64,000 bases of DNA from Burkholderia sp. PAMC 26561. Its GTDB lineage: Bacteria > Pseudomonadota > Gammaproteobacteria > Burkholderiales > Burkholderiaceae. The stretch spans positions 558,001-622,000 of the forward strand of contig NZ_CP014306.1 of the NCBI RefSeq assembly GCF_001557535.2, read 5' to 3'. A program made the position numbers and the translations under genes. Position 1 is the first letter of the stretch, and each line of letters begins with the position of its first letter. Positions 44,784 through 53,937 of this stretch are shown here, in pieces. The notes below the pieces were generated by a model that had not been told where the DNA came from, searched no databases, and worked only from the letters and a program-made list of their open reading frames with translations.

Positions 44784-45947
44784 TCAGTCCCGGTGTTCGC
44801 GAATACTGGCGATCAACAGACTCAAAACCGCCCAGGAAATGAGGCCGACACAAAAGACCGCGAATATCCCTCGAATCCGCTCCGGCTCGACCGCAATATC
44901 CGGAGTATTCGGCTGGACCAAAACCTCTAAATATAATTGTTTCTTCTCCGCTTCCGCGTGCGCGCTTTGCAACGCAGTCATGGCTGCTGCCAACTGTTTA
45001 TCCGCAAAATCCGAACCAAGTTGTAGCCGCTCATAGGCAGCAGCCTTTTGTGCTAGCGAGTCACGTCCTCCAGTCACGTCCCCCGTGGCGGACTGGATCT
45101 GCTTCTTGATGGTTTCAATGAAAGAAGTGAGAACCGGAATTTGCGGATTTTCCGAAGACGCGGTGCGAAGCTGAATGAGTTGTGACTGAGCAGCAAAAAG
45201 CTGCGTCTGAAGGGCCGTCACTTGCTGCAGTTGCAGCGCAGATTGCTTGTCCGGATCAAAAACAGTATGCGAGCTTCGGTATGCGGCGAGGGCTGCGCCG
45301 GCGCCCTTCGATTTTTCGGCCGCTAGATCGACTTGATTTTGGGCAAATTGAATAGTGTCGCGGGCGGCGCGCGCATTCAATTTATTAACAAGCTCTTCAC
45401 TGATGGTGATCAGCCGGGAATTGATGAGTTCTGCGCCTTTTGCGGAGTACGACCGGGTTTGAAGCGTTGTGATAGACGACGTCGGATCAAGCGTTACGGT
45501 TACAACGTTTTTCCCGTAATACTTCCAAAGGGCTTCGAAGCTGCCGTCATAGAGCGTACGAAAGCGGTCAATGAAATCACCCTCCTTAGCATAGGTGTTG
45601 CGAATGTAATCATTAGTATTCAGTATGCGCAACGCGTCGCGCGACTGAATATAGTCGATCACCGGATACGTATCATCTGGTGCTTGAGAAAACCCAGTGC
45701 CCTGGAGCAACGCGCCTACAACACTTGTTTGAGTTTGTTGTCGCGCGCTGCGCACCACGAACCGCGACTCCGAAACATAGACGTCGGAAGCGATCAGTCC
45801 GTAATACAGGATGCCAATAGCTGTAGGAAGTACAACTGTTATGGCGAAAAGCTTGTTGATGCCCTTGATTCGCTCTTTCCAGGTCTTTGACGAGTGAGCC
45901 GGCGGAGTTTGCCTGGTCGTAGGGTTATTTTCCAAATCACATTCCAA
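44784..45947 (-). CDS. wcbD: Capsule export inner-membrane co-polymerase (KpsE/BexC/CtrB type)
   Basis: A 387-residue PCP-3-type protein that bridges the ABC exporter and the outer-membrane OPX channel through the periplasm. A membrane helix near residues 33-52 (LFAITVVLPTAIGILYYGLI) is followed by YVSESRFVVRSARQQ and SRDALRILN, long coiled-coil stretches (about 190-340) and a C-terminal helix (IFAVFCVGLISWAVLSLLIA). The start codon is uncertain: no in-frame ATG exists near the N-terminus, and a TTG at 45947 is taken. It is upstream of and nearly abuts wzm. Confidence 0.92.
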   Translation of the reverse strand: MECDLENNPTTRQTPPAHSSKTWKERIKGINKLFAITVVLPTAIGILYYGLIASDVYVSESRFVVRSARQQTQTSVVGALLQGTGFSQAPDDTYPVIDYIQSRDALRILNTNDYIRNTYAKEGDFIDRFRTLYDGSFEALWKYYGKNVVTVTLDPTSSITTLQTRSYSAKGAELINSRLITISEELVNKLNARAARDTIQFAQNQVDLAAEKSKGAGAALAAYRSSHTVFDPDKQSALQLQQVTALQTQLFAAQSQLIQLRTASSENPQIPVLTSFIETIKKQIQSATGDVTGGRDSLAQKAAAYERLQLGSDFADKQLAAAMTALQSAHAEAEKKQLYLEVLVQPNTPDIAVEPERIRGIFAVFCVGLISWAVLSLLIASIREHRD

Positions 45948-46010
45948 TATGAAAGTACGTGCCGTCTTGGTATCAGGATGACCCGCACAAAAAACGCTCC
46001 AGCGCTGCTC

Positions 46011-46295
46011 TTAGATCGAAAACTTGTGTCGATCCTCAATGCCTAATTGCTGCTGGAACGCCGTGTGCCTTCCAAGCGCTGTCACAAGTTTACCGGCACG
46101 CCGTTCGGTAAAAATCTGGCAGGCGATCTCTTCAGTAACGTCAGCGAATTGAATGTCGACTGAACTTGGGTTCGCAGCAGGACGATCGACTTGTGACCGA
46201 GCGGGTCCCGGCGTGGGAATTCTCGAAAAGGTACCAAGCAATGCCGCGCCTGAAACGCACGCGATCAAAAAAAAGCTAACCGGCAGTCGCGACAT
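46011..46295 (-). pseudogene. Degenerate second Wza/KpsD-type gene, N-terminal remnant
   Basis: The 94-residue frame aligns with the first about 95 residues of the intact OPX lipoprotein at 34744: RIPTPGPARSQV against AVPTSGPSRAKV, FADVTEEIACQIFTERR against VEVTDAVARDLFAERS, and TAFQQQLGIEDRHKFSI against TLFRQQLGVGDAVDISI. The frame then stops. The lipobox Cys is replaced (LLGTFSR against LAGCSAV). It lies directly upstream of the kpsE-like gene on the same strand, where an OPX gene is expected in this locus, so it is probably the ancestral copy made redundant by the one at 34744. Confidence 0.8.
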
Positions 46296-46328
46296 CTAAT
46301 GGACTTTATGGATATGAATTTGGCGCGA

Positions 46329-46339
46329 ATTGTCTCACG
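46329..46339 (-). repeat. Inverted copy of an 11-mer found upstream of the intact wza gene
   Basis: On the minus strand the sequence CGTGAGACAAT, followed closely by a CGC/GCCA stretch, precedes the degenerate wza start by about 35 bp. The same 11-mer precedes the intact gene (34697-34707) by a similar distance. This shows that the similarity between the two genes extends into their leaders. Confidence 0.6.
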
Positions 46340-46546
46340 ACGTAAGCTAGAATGGCGCGGCAATACGAAACTTTGACTACGAAATGCTAAGCATGGTAAC
46401 CATTTACCGCCTTAGCCAACAATAAGAGTCTTGCATTCGAGTGCCGAACATCCTCCTGGACATCACCCGCCTTCTAAACCGCCTCTACGATGGCCTCTTG
46501 CCAACAGGCGTAGATCGCGTTGGCCTTGCCTACATCGAGCATTACG

Positions 46547-46561
46547 GCGCGCGCGCGCGCG
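46547..46561 (+). repeat. (GC)7 dinucleotide tract at the first frame switch
   Basis: Fifteen alternating bases, gcgcgcgcgcgcgcg, lie at codon about 36 of the glycosyltransferase. A change of one dinucleotide unit shifts the frame; adding one unit joins the first and second coding segments. Confidence 0.9.
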
Positions 46562-47043
46562 GTTTTGAGCGAACGTGGCTATTGCACGGTGCTGTCCGAA
46601 CGGCATTCACAAATGGTTTTCGAATGGCTAAAAAAATCCCAATGCAGTAAGAACGACATAAGAAAATTTGTTGCGTTTTCCTGTCTAAATGGCTTAAGAC
46701 GATCGAAATTTAAGAACGGCATTCTGTTGCATACAAGTCACAACGGCATCGAATTTCCGCGTTATTACGACGCGTTAAAGAAAAGCAAAGTTGACGTGGT
46801 ATTCATGGTCCATGACCTTATACCGCTCACCCACGCCGAATATTGCCGCCCGTCAGTCGACAAAGCGCACGCCGCGCGCATGCATACCGCACTCGCCTAC
46901 GCCAAGGGCGTGATCGCTAATTCCCAATTCACGCTGGACTCGCTCGTACACGAAGCGGGGCGCGTGAATTTGCCAATGCTGCCGAGCGTCGTCGCCCACC
47001 TCGCCTCAGGCATCAAGCCTTACCAGGAAAGCCCACGTCCCAT

Positions 47044-47052
47044 CCCCCCCCC
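47044..47052 (+). repeat. C9 homopolymer at the second frame switch
   Basis: Nine consecutive C in the middle of the glycosyltransferase. Seven or ten C would join the middle and last coding segments; nine does not. Poly-C tracts of this length are classic slippage sites. Confidence 0.9.
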
Positions 47053-47588
47053 TACTTCGTCCTGCTCGGCACCATCGAACCACGCAAGAACCACTGGTTC
47101 CTGTTGCACGTCTGGCGCCGTCTCGTCGAACAACTCGGCAACGCTGCGCCGAAGCTCGTCGTGATCGGGCGTCGCGGATGGGAGTGCGAAAACGTCGTGG
47201 ACATGCTCGAGCGGTGCGCGGCGCTCAAAGGCGTCGTGATCGAGGAAGCGGGCTGTTCCGACGAGCGTCTGCGCAGCTATCTTCAACACGCCCAAGCCTT
47301 GTTGTTCCCATCGTTCGTGGAAGGCTATGGCATGCCGCTCGCCGAAGCGCTTGCATTACAAGTCCCGGTTCTCGCCAGCGATATTGCCGTATTCCACGAG
47401 ATAGCAGATGACATCCCCGAGTACATCGATCCGCTCGACGGTCTGGGGTGGCTTGCGCACATCAAGGAGTACATGCAGCCGAAGAGCCCGGCGCGCGCCG
47501 CGCAACTCGAACGCACGAAACGCTTTCGCGAGCCCACCTGGGCCCGACACTTCGAACAGGTCGACGCGTTCATCAGCACACTCGCCAA

Positions 47589-49529
47589 GTGACAAGACAC
47601 GCGGCATTGCTAACGAGCCTCACTCCGGGCTTTCGCCTGTTGTCATGGCTTGCCGGACGGTCCGATATCCTATGGACCGACCACTGGAGCGGCCGCGCTG
47701 CATTGCGCATCACGCGCGCGGCAAGCCTGAAGGTGACTGCAGCAACGCCGGGACCCTTCGCATCTGAGGTGAGACGCGGCGTCCCGATCTTGTCGTGGTG
47801 GTTGCTGCCGGAAGGCGACTGTATCGATGCGCTGAACGCGCGGCTCTCGGACGTGCGCGCGCCGTCTCCGGATATCGCGCAGTTGATGCAGCGGGTCATC
47901 AAACCTCGCCGCAACATCGAACGTGATCGGCTCCGCGTGCTATTGATCGATGAACGCGAATCATCGCGCGGCATTGATGGCGCGTCGATCCATCACGCGA
48001 CTGAAGCTTTCGCGCGGATGCTCGACGCCGCCCGCGCTGCTCACCCCGAGGCAGCACTCTGGCTCGCCAAATCAACAGATCCGGGTTCTGGACGCTGGCT
48101 TTCGTCGACCATCGGCGCGTTGCCCGCGGACATCCAGGTAATGGATAACGCCCGCCTCGCGCTCCAGCAAGTCGATCACGTGTACACCATCAGCGCATCG
48201 GAAGGCATGCTCGCACTGCTCGCCAACGTGCCGCTGCACGTCCACGGCACGCCTTACTACGCCGGCTGGGGATTCACGCTCGACGCGCGTTACTTCACCG
48301 GCCGCACTGCGCGCCCGACGCTTTCCGCGCTCTTCGACGTGATCTTCATTCAGTGGGCACGTTATATAGACCCAGCCACGCACTCTATCGGAACGCTCGC
48401 TACGCTACTGGACAGCATCGACTTGCAGCGGGAAGTCCACAGCCGTTTTGCGGATCTAGGAGATGTGGCAGCCATTCGCTTCCAATGGTGGAAACGTCCT
48501 TTCGCGACGCCGTTCATCACCGCTGGCGGCGGAAGACTCCGCTGGACAGACGCATCGGCTGCACTCGAAGCGCACGAATGCGGCGTCTTCTGGGGCGCAC
48601 GCAGCGCAGAGGGCCTGCCGGCAAATGCGCGCCATATTCGCATAGAAGACGGCTTTCTCCACTCCTGCGGGCTCGGCTCGGACATGATCGCGCCACGCAG
48701 CCAGGTGGTCGACCGTCGCGGTCTTTATTTCGATGCAAGCCGTCCAAGCGACCTGTCGGTATTGCTCAACGAAACCGCGTTCAGCGAAGCCGAACTCACC
48801 CGGGCCGCCTCCTTGCGCAAGCTGGTGAACGATCACGGCGTGACAAAATACAATCTCGGACGACGCGCACCGGAGTGGACGGCCCCCGCCGGCAAGCTCG
48901 TCGTCCTGGTTCCCGGCCAGGTTGCGGACGACGCGTCGATCCGGCTCGGGACCGGCGCGATCAGCACGGCGGACGCGCTGCTGCGCGAAGTGCGCGTGCG
49001 CCGGCCGGAAGCGTTTATCGTCTATAAACCGCATCCGGACGTTCTGTCGGGAAATCGTTCGGGTTTGATAGATGCACAACGGCTCGCCGATATCGTCGAT
49101 ACCAACGCCGACCTGCTCTCCCTGGTCGATACAGCCGACGAGGTGCATACGCTTTCATCGCTGGCGGGCTTCGACGCCCTGATGCGCGGCAAAGCGGTAT
49201 TTACCTACGGCATGCCGTTTTATGCGGGCTGGGGCCTGACGCAGGACGCGCTGGCGCCATTACCGTGGCGCGGGCGCACACTGTCACTCGACATGCTCAC
49301 GGCGGGCGTGTTATTGCATTACCCAATCTACTGGGACTGGCGCTTGCGCCTTTACACTACGCCGGAAGCGGTCGTGCGCCAGCTCGCGCCGGGCGCGGCA
49401 AGGCCGCTTGGCCAGGTTCGCGGCAATCGCTGGCGTCCGGTGTTGAAAGCGCTGCGATGGACGCGCAACGCTCTGCGTCACGCGATTTGGCAGTACGGGC
49501 AAAACCGCAAACATGGTTTCCGTAAATAA
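47589..49529 (+). CDS. wcbA: KpsC-type double beta-Kdo transferase, WcbA-like
   Basis: A 646-residue two-domain protein of the KpsC/LipA family, which extends the poly-Kdo linker on lyso-PG with alternating linkages. Each half shows the family pattern. The N-terminal half has VYTISASEGMLALLANVPLH and GTPYYAGWGFTLDAR; the C-terminal half has VVLVPGQVADDASI, FIVYKPHPDVLSG, VHTLSSLAGFDALMRGKAVF and GMPFYAGWGLTQDALAP. The duplicated YAGWG blocks are diagnostic. The start is a GTG at 47589 overlapping the glycosyltransferase stop, which makes its translation sensitive to the upstream frame. It works with KpsS at 32656. Confidence 0.93.
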   Translation: MTRHAALLTSLTPGFRLLSWLAGRSDILWTDHWSGRAALRITRAASLKVTAATPGPFASEVRRGVPILSWWLLPEGDCIDALNARLSDVRAPSPDIAQLMQRVIKPRRNIERDRLRVLLIDERESSRGIDGASIHHATEAFARMLDAARAAHPEAALWLAKSTDPGSGRWLSSTIGALPADIQVMDNARLALQQVDHVYTISASEGMLALLANVPLHVHGTPYYAGWGFTLDARYFTGRTARPTLSALFDVIFIQWARYIDPATHSIGTLATLLDSIDLQREVHSRFADLGDVAAIRFQWWKRPFATPFITAGGGRLRWTDASAALEAHECGVFWGARSAEGLPANARHIRIEDGFLHSCGLGSDMIAPRSQVVDRRGLYFDASRPSDLSVLLNETAFSEAELTRAASLRKLVNDHGVTKYNLGRRAPEWTAPAGKLVVLVPGQVADDASIRLGTGAISTADALLREVRVRRPEAFIVYKPHPDVLSGNRSGLIDAQRLADIVDTNADLLSLVDTADEVHTLSSLAGFDALMRGKAVFTYGMPFYAGWGLTQDALAPLPWRGRTLSLDMLTAGVLLHYPIYWDWRLRLYTTPEAVVRQLAPGAARPLGQVRGNRWRPVLKALRWTRNALRHAIWQYGQNRKHGFRK

Positions 49530-49569
49530 AGCAGAATTGCGGCAATTAAAAATTTTTGAGGGGAGTTGA

Positions 49570-51009
49570 ATGAGTATTCATCCAGTCATTCTGTGCGGTG
49601 GCAGCGGCACGCGGTTGTGGCCCATGTCGCGCGGCGGTTATCCGAAGCAGTACCTGAAGCTGACCAGCGACAAAACGCTGCTGCAGCAAACTGCGCTGCG
49701 CCTGAACGGCATTGCGGGCATTACCGCGCCGATCGTGGTGACGAACAACGAGCAGCGTTTTCTCGTCGCCGAGCAGTTGCGTGAGTCGGGCACGGTTCCG
49801 TCGGCCATCGTGCTGGAGCCGGTCGGCCGCAACACCGCGCCGGCCATCGCGGCTGCGGCCTTGCTGGCGCTGCGTTCATCACCGGATGCGTTGCTGCTCG
49901 TGCTGCCATCGGATCACGTGATCCTGAATGAAGAAGCCTTCGCCCGCGTCACGGAAGCCGCAGCCGAAGTGGCAAAAGACGATTATCTGGTGACGTTTGG
50001 CATCGATCCGACCGAGCCGCATACGGGTTACGGCTACATTCGCCGTGGCTCGAAAATTGGGGCGAATGAGGGTGCCTTCGGCGTTGCCGAATTCGTCGAA
50101 AAGCCGGATGCGGAGAAAGCCGCTCGATTCATCGAGGAAGGTGGCTACTACTGGAACAGCGGCATGTTCCTGCTGAAGGCCTCGACCTATATGGAAGAAC
50201 TGCGCAAATACGAGCCGGAAATCGCGCGCCAGACCACGCTTTCGCTGGAACTGGCCAAACGCGACGACGACTTCGTGCGACTCGATGCCGGCGCGTTCCA
50301 GGATTGCCCGAACGTATCGGTGGACTACGCGGTAATGGAGCGGACCGACCGTGCGTCGGTGATTGCTGCGGCCGATCTCGGCTGGAACGACATCGGTTCG
50401 TGGACGGCGCTGGCGGAAATCGCGAAAAGCGACGCCCAAGGCAATGCGCTGCTCGGCGATGTGCTCGTCGAGGACGTGAGCAACTCGTACATCCGCGCGG
50501 AACACCGGATGGTGGCGGCGATCGGGCTGGACAACATCGTGATCGTGGAAACGGCGGATGCGGTGCTGGTGACGCACCGGGACAGCACGCAGGACGTGAA
50601 GAAGATCGTCGAGCGGCTGAAGGCGTCGGGACGCACGGAGTCGGTGACGCATCGGCGCGTGGTGCGGCCGTGGGGATCCTACGAAGGTATCGACCAGGGT
50701 TCACGCTTTCAGGTGAAGCGTATCGAGGTGAATCCGGGTGCGCAGTTGAGCCTGCAGATGCATCACCACCGCGCGGAGCATTGGATCGTGGTGAAGGGCA
50801 CGGCAATGGTCACGAACGGCGCGCAAGAAATCATGCTGACCGAAAATCAGTCGACCTATATTCCGTTGGGCGTGACGCACCGGTTGTTGAACCCCGGGAA
50901 GATTCCGCTCGAACTGATCGAAGTTCAGTCGGGTGCGTATCTGGGCGAGGACGATATCGTGCGGTTTGAAGATACGTATGGCCGTGTGCCAGCGGCGGAT
51001 CGGCCGTAA
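49570..51009 (+). CDS. manC: Mannose-1-phosphate guanylyltransferase / mannose-6-phosphate isomerase
   Basis: A 479-residue bifunctional type II enzyme making GDP-mannose, precursor of manno- or heptose-type capsule sugars. The pyrophosphorylase motif is GGSGTRLWPMSRGGYPKQ at residues 11-28, and the sugar-binding FVEKPD is near 178. The C-terminal cupin (from about residue 365) has RPWGSYEGIDQGSRFQVKRI and the metal-binding QLSLQMHHHRAEHWIVVKG. The start is supported by GGGGAG. It follows kpsC by 40 bp and is probably co-transcribed. A terminator follows. Confidence 0.97.
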   Translation: MSIHPVILCGGSGTRLWPMSRGGYPKQYLKLTSDKTLLQQTALRLNGIAGITAPIVVTNNEQRFLVAEQLRESGTVPSAIVLEPVGRNTAPAIAAAALLALRSSPDALLLVLPSDHVILNEEAFARVTEAAAEVAKDDYLVTFGIDPTEPHTGYGYIRRGSKIGANEGAFGVAEFVEKPDAEKAARFIEEGGYYWNSGMFLLKASTYMEELRKYEPEIARQTTLSLELAKRDDDFVRLDAGAFQDCPNVSVDYAVMERTDRASVIAAADLGWNDIGSWTALAEIAKSDAQGNALLGDVLVEDVSNSYIRAEHRMVAAIGLDNIVIVETADAVLVTHRDSTQDVKKIVERLKASGRTESVTHRRVVRPWGSYEGIDQGSRFQVKRIEVNPGAQLSLQMHHHRAEHWIVVKGTAMVTNGAQEIMLTENQSTYIPLGVTHRLLNPGKIPLELIEVQSGAYLGEDDIVRFEDTYGRVPAADRP

Positions 51010-51049
51010 GCGGTACATTCAGCCTGGTTAGTTTGTTTTAGATCACCTG

Positions 51050-51084
51050 CGCGCCCGGGCTCCTTGCCCGGGCGCGTTGCGTTT
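51050..51084 (+). terminator. Intrinsic terminator after manC
   Basis: The perfect 11-bp stem CGCGCCCGGGC (51050-51060) / GCCCGGGCGCG (51066-51076) with loop TCCTT is followed by TTGCGTTT. It marks the right end of the capsule locus. Confidence 0.8.
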
Positions 51085-51302
51085 CAGCTCTCCGCCTTCG
51101 TCCGGCACGCCGCGACATCCTTCGATCCCCCAACATCCCGGGTTTCCCCGACTCGTACGAAACCTCGTGCGACGTCACACATACGGCCCTTTTTATCGCG
51201 AATACCTTGACGTTGCGCGCGGGGACGTCGCGCTGAAAACCACACGAAAGATGCTTGTCGCCAGTTGGCTCGTGCTTCAGGCATGAAACCAGAGAGACAA
51301 CA

Positions 51303-51962
51303 ATGATCACCAAAATCATGATTTTGGCGGCATGTGGTGCAGTCTGGATTGGCGGCTCGCAAGCACAGGAGGTCTACGTACAGGGCGGAACATTGGGCGT
51401 GGGGATCGGCGGCGCTGTCGGGCTGGGTTCGAATTTCGGACTGCATGCAGATTTCAACGCGATCAACCTGTCGCACGACTTCACCGTGGGCGGCAACCGC
51501 TACAAGGACGATATCCACGTTCGTCAAGGCGGCCTCTATGTGGACTATTTTCCGTGGTCGGACCTCGGGTTCCGGGCAACGGGCGGCGCGCGGCTCACCG
51601 ATGACAAGCTCGAAGGCGTCTCGACGCCGTCCAACGGAATGTATGTCTTCAATGGCAAGCACTACCCCGCATTGCCCGGCGATACCGCGACTGCAACCGC
51701 TCGATACCCCACGGTCATGCCTTATTTGGGCATCGGCTATGGCCATCAGCCGACGAGCAAGGGCTTTGGTTTCATCGCGGATCTTGGCGTGGCGTATGGC
51801 GTGCCACGCACGAGCTATACGTTGTCGCCGTCGCTCGCGCAACACGCCGGGCCGGTCTTCAGCCAGCAGATCGCGAGCACGGGATCGCAGGAACTGAAAG
51901 ACCAGGCGTGGCGGTATCGCTGGTATCCGACGGCGGAAGTCGGCGTTTCGTACCGGTTCTGA
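51303..51962 (+). CDS. Outer-membrane beta-barrel protein, small
   Basis: A 219-residue protein with a signal peptide (MITKIMILAACGAVWIGGSQ, cut after AQA/AQ) and alternating hydrophobic strands rich in Gly and Tyr, ending in SYRF with the C-terminal aromatic needed by the BAM machinery. LGVGIGGAVGLGSNFGLHAD and MPYLGIGYGHQP resemble OmpW-like or general eight-stranded barrels. It has no neighbours in operon. Its role is unknown. Confidence 0.75.
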   Translation: MITKIMILAACGAVWIGGSQAQEVYVQGGTLGVGIGGAVGLGSNFGLHADFNAINLSHDFTVGGNRYKDDIHVRQGGLYVDYFPWSDLGFRATGGARLTDDKLEGVSTPSNGMYVFNGKHYPALPGDTATATARYPTVMPYLGIGYGHQPTSKGFGFIADLGVAYGVPRTSYTLSPSLAQHAGPVFSQQIASTGSQELKDQAWRYRWYPTAEVGVSYRF

Positions 51963-52155
51963 CAACGCAATTGTCGGCAACGCCTCGACGCATGCAGCGC
52001 GCCATTCGGTCTTCCGCCCGAGTGGCTGCGCCGCTTTCCTGTCATTTTCGACCACGTATTGCCCGTCGGCACGTTACCTGCGGTTAACGCTCAAATGCCT
52101 GTCATGGCTCGCGCGTCGACGTAAAATCAGCCCACTCCTTCCGCCGGCCGCCTTC

Positions 52156-53604
52156 ATGCCCGACACAATCCGCTCGAACGTTCCGTCCTCTCCTTCCCCG
52201 CAAGCGCTCACGATCATGCTGTGGCTCGTCGCCACCGGCTTTTTCATGCAGACGCTCGATTCGACCATCGTCAATACGGCGCTGCCCGCCATGGCTCGCA
52301 GCCTCGGCGAGGCGCCACTGCGCATGCAGGGTGTCGTGATCGCGTACTCGCTGACCATGGCGACCGTGATCCCGTTCTCCGGCTGGCTCGCCGATAAGTT
52401 CGGCACCCGGCACGTCTTCTTTAGCGCGATCCTCATCTTCACCATTGGCTCGCTGCTTTGTGCGAACGCCCATACGCTGATGCAACTGGTGGTTTATCGC
52501 GTGGTACAGGGCGTGGGCGGCGCCATGTTGCTCCCAGTCGGGCGGCTTGCCGTGCTGCGCGTCTTTCCCGCGGAACGATATTTACCGGCTTTATCGTTTG
52601 TGGCGATTCCCGGGTTGATTGGGCCGCTCATCGGGCCGACGCTAGGGGGGTGGATTGTGCAGATTGCATCGTGGCACTGGATCTTCCTGATCAACGTGCC
52701 TGTGGGTGTGATCGGCTGCATTGCGACCCGGCTTTTCATGCCCGATAGCCGCAACCCTGCCACCGCCCCGTTCGATCTCGCCGGATATCTGCTGCTGGCT
52801 GTCGGCATGGTGGCGCTGACCATCTCGCTCGATGGCCTCGCCGATCTCGGCTTGCAGCACGCCATCGTGCTAGTGTTGCTGGTGCTGAGCCTTGCATGTT
52901 TTGTCGCTTACGGGCTGCATGCGGTGCGCGTCCCGCAGCCGATCTTTTCGCTTGATCTGTTCAAGATCCACACGTTCAGTGTCGGTTTGCTGGGCAATCT
53001 GTTCGCGCGCATTGGCAGCGGCGCAATGCCGTATCTGTTGCCTTTGCTGCTGCAGGTAAGTCTGGGTTATTCCGCGTTCGAGGCCGGATTGATGATGCTT
53101 CCCGTAGCGGCGGCGGGGATGGTATCGAAGCGGATCGTGACGAAGCTGATCATGGCGCGGGGGTATCGGAGGGTGTTGGTGGTCAACACGGTGCTGGTGG
53201 GGCTGACCATGGCAAGCTTTTCGCTGACGAACGCCGAGCAGCCGCTTTGGGTGCGGTTGATCCAACTGGCATTCTTTGGCGGCGTCAATTCGATCCAGTT
53301 CACCGCGATGAATACGCTGACGTTGAAGGACCTTGGCACGGGGGGCGCGAGCAGCGGCAACAGTTTGTTCTCGCTTGTGCAGATGCTTTCGATGAGCCTT
53401 GGCGTGACCATCGCGGGGGCGGTTCTTGCGACTTTCACGGGAATTCTGCCGAAGGTCACTGAGACGAATTCACTTCCGGCATTTCACGCGACGTTTTTGT
53501 GCGTAGGGATTATTACGGCTGCGTCAGCGTGGATTTTCGCGCAGCTCGCCCCGGAGATTCGGGCAGTGAAAAGTACTGAGACCGATCCGTCGGAGGCACA
53601 CTGA
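52156..53604 (+). CDS. DHA2-family multidrug MFS transporter (MdtD/EmrB type)
   Basis: A 482-residue permease with about 14 membrane helices. The DHA2 hallmarks are LDSTIVNTALPAMARSLGE in helix 1, the loop-2 GWLADKFGTRHVFF, motif C-like GPLIGPTLGGWIVQ and the second motif around SSGNSLFSLVQMLSMSLGV. The closest style is MdtD/YegB, which exports small organic compounds by proton antiport. No membrane-fusion partner is adjacent. It is monocistronic. Confidence 0.9.
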   Translation: MPDTIRSNVPSSPSPQALTIMLWLVATGFFMQTLDSTIVNTALPAMARSLGEAPLRMQGVVIAYSLTMATVIPFSGWLADKFGTRHVFFSAILIFTIGSLLCANAHTLMQLVVYRVVQGVGGAMLLPVGRLAVLRVFPAERYLPALSFVAIPGLIGPLIGPTLGGWIVQIASWHWIFLINVPVGVIGCIATRLFMPDSRNPATAPFDLAGYLLLAVGMVALTISLDGLADLGLQHAIVLVLLVLSLACFVAYGLHAVRVPQPIFSLDLFKIHTFSVGLLGNLFARIGSGAMPYLLPLLLQVSLGYSAFEAGLMMLPVAAAGMVSKRIVTKLIMARGYRRVLVVNTVLVGLTMASFSLTNAEQPLWVRLIQLAFFGGVNSIQFTAMNTLTLKDLGTGGASSGNSLFSLVQMLSMSLGVTIAGAVLATFTGILPKVTETNSLPAFHATFLCVGIITAASAWIFAQLAPEIRAVKSTETDPSEAH

Positions 53605-53937
53605 TTCACCGCGGACTCTCTCGCGCAAGATCATTACTATCGAATGCGGGTCGAGGTGCCAACCAAAACCGCAAGTACCAAGCACTTCATCACCTCTGCG
53701 AAACCCTGAACCTGTGCGAACGCGGACTTCGCCCGCACCAGAAACGTGCAACCATCGCCTCACTATCACCACACGAACCGAGCGGCGCCTCACCCAGCGC
53801 CCGATAGGCACCCCCCTCTCGAGATAACCTCAAATGCGCATATTTCTTGCTCTTGAGGGAGGGGTCCTATCCTGTAAACTAGTGCGGTCCGATGTTCTCT
53901 CCCACCCGAGCCGCGCTCGAACACCTGCCAAAACACC
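53605..53937. other. Intergenic region, nothing recognised
   Basis: About 330 bp lie upstream of the EAL-domain gene. Minus-strand short frames have no ribosome binding site or family. A stretch ending TCCTATCCTGTAAACTAGTG near 53865-53885 could hold the promoter of the EAL gene but no clear box pair was identified. Confidence 0.4.

Larger units (their letters stand above)
46441..47592 (+). pseudogene. GT4 glycosyltransferase out of frame at two simple-sequence tracts, WcbB-like
   Basis: Three consecutive frames together give a normal glycosyltransferase of about 383 residues. Frame one (GTG 46441) reads MPNILLDITRLLNRLYDGLL to EHYGARAR. Frame two carries AVLSERGYCTVLSERHSQ and MVHDLIPLTHAEYCRP to GIKPYQESPRP. 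Frame three reads YFVLLGTIEPRKNHWFLLHV, FPSFVEGYGMPLAEALALQ and ends DAFISTLAK. The first switch is in the alternating GC run 46547-46561 and the second in nine C at 47044-47052. One more GC unit and one more C would restore the whole gene. As written, translation from 46441 stops at 46650. Its end overlaps kpsC (GTGA). It could be phase-variable, decayed, or affected by indel errors. Confidence 0.82.

Noticed and set aside
44784..46039. Longer start for the KpsE-like gene upstream of 45947
   Set aside because: The frame upstream of the TTG has no ATG and would run toward the wza remnant; no N-terminal similarity supports an extension.
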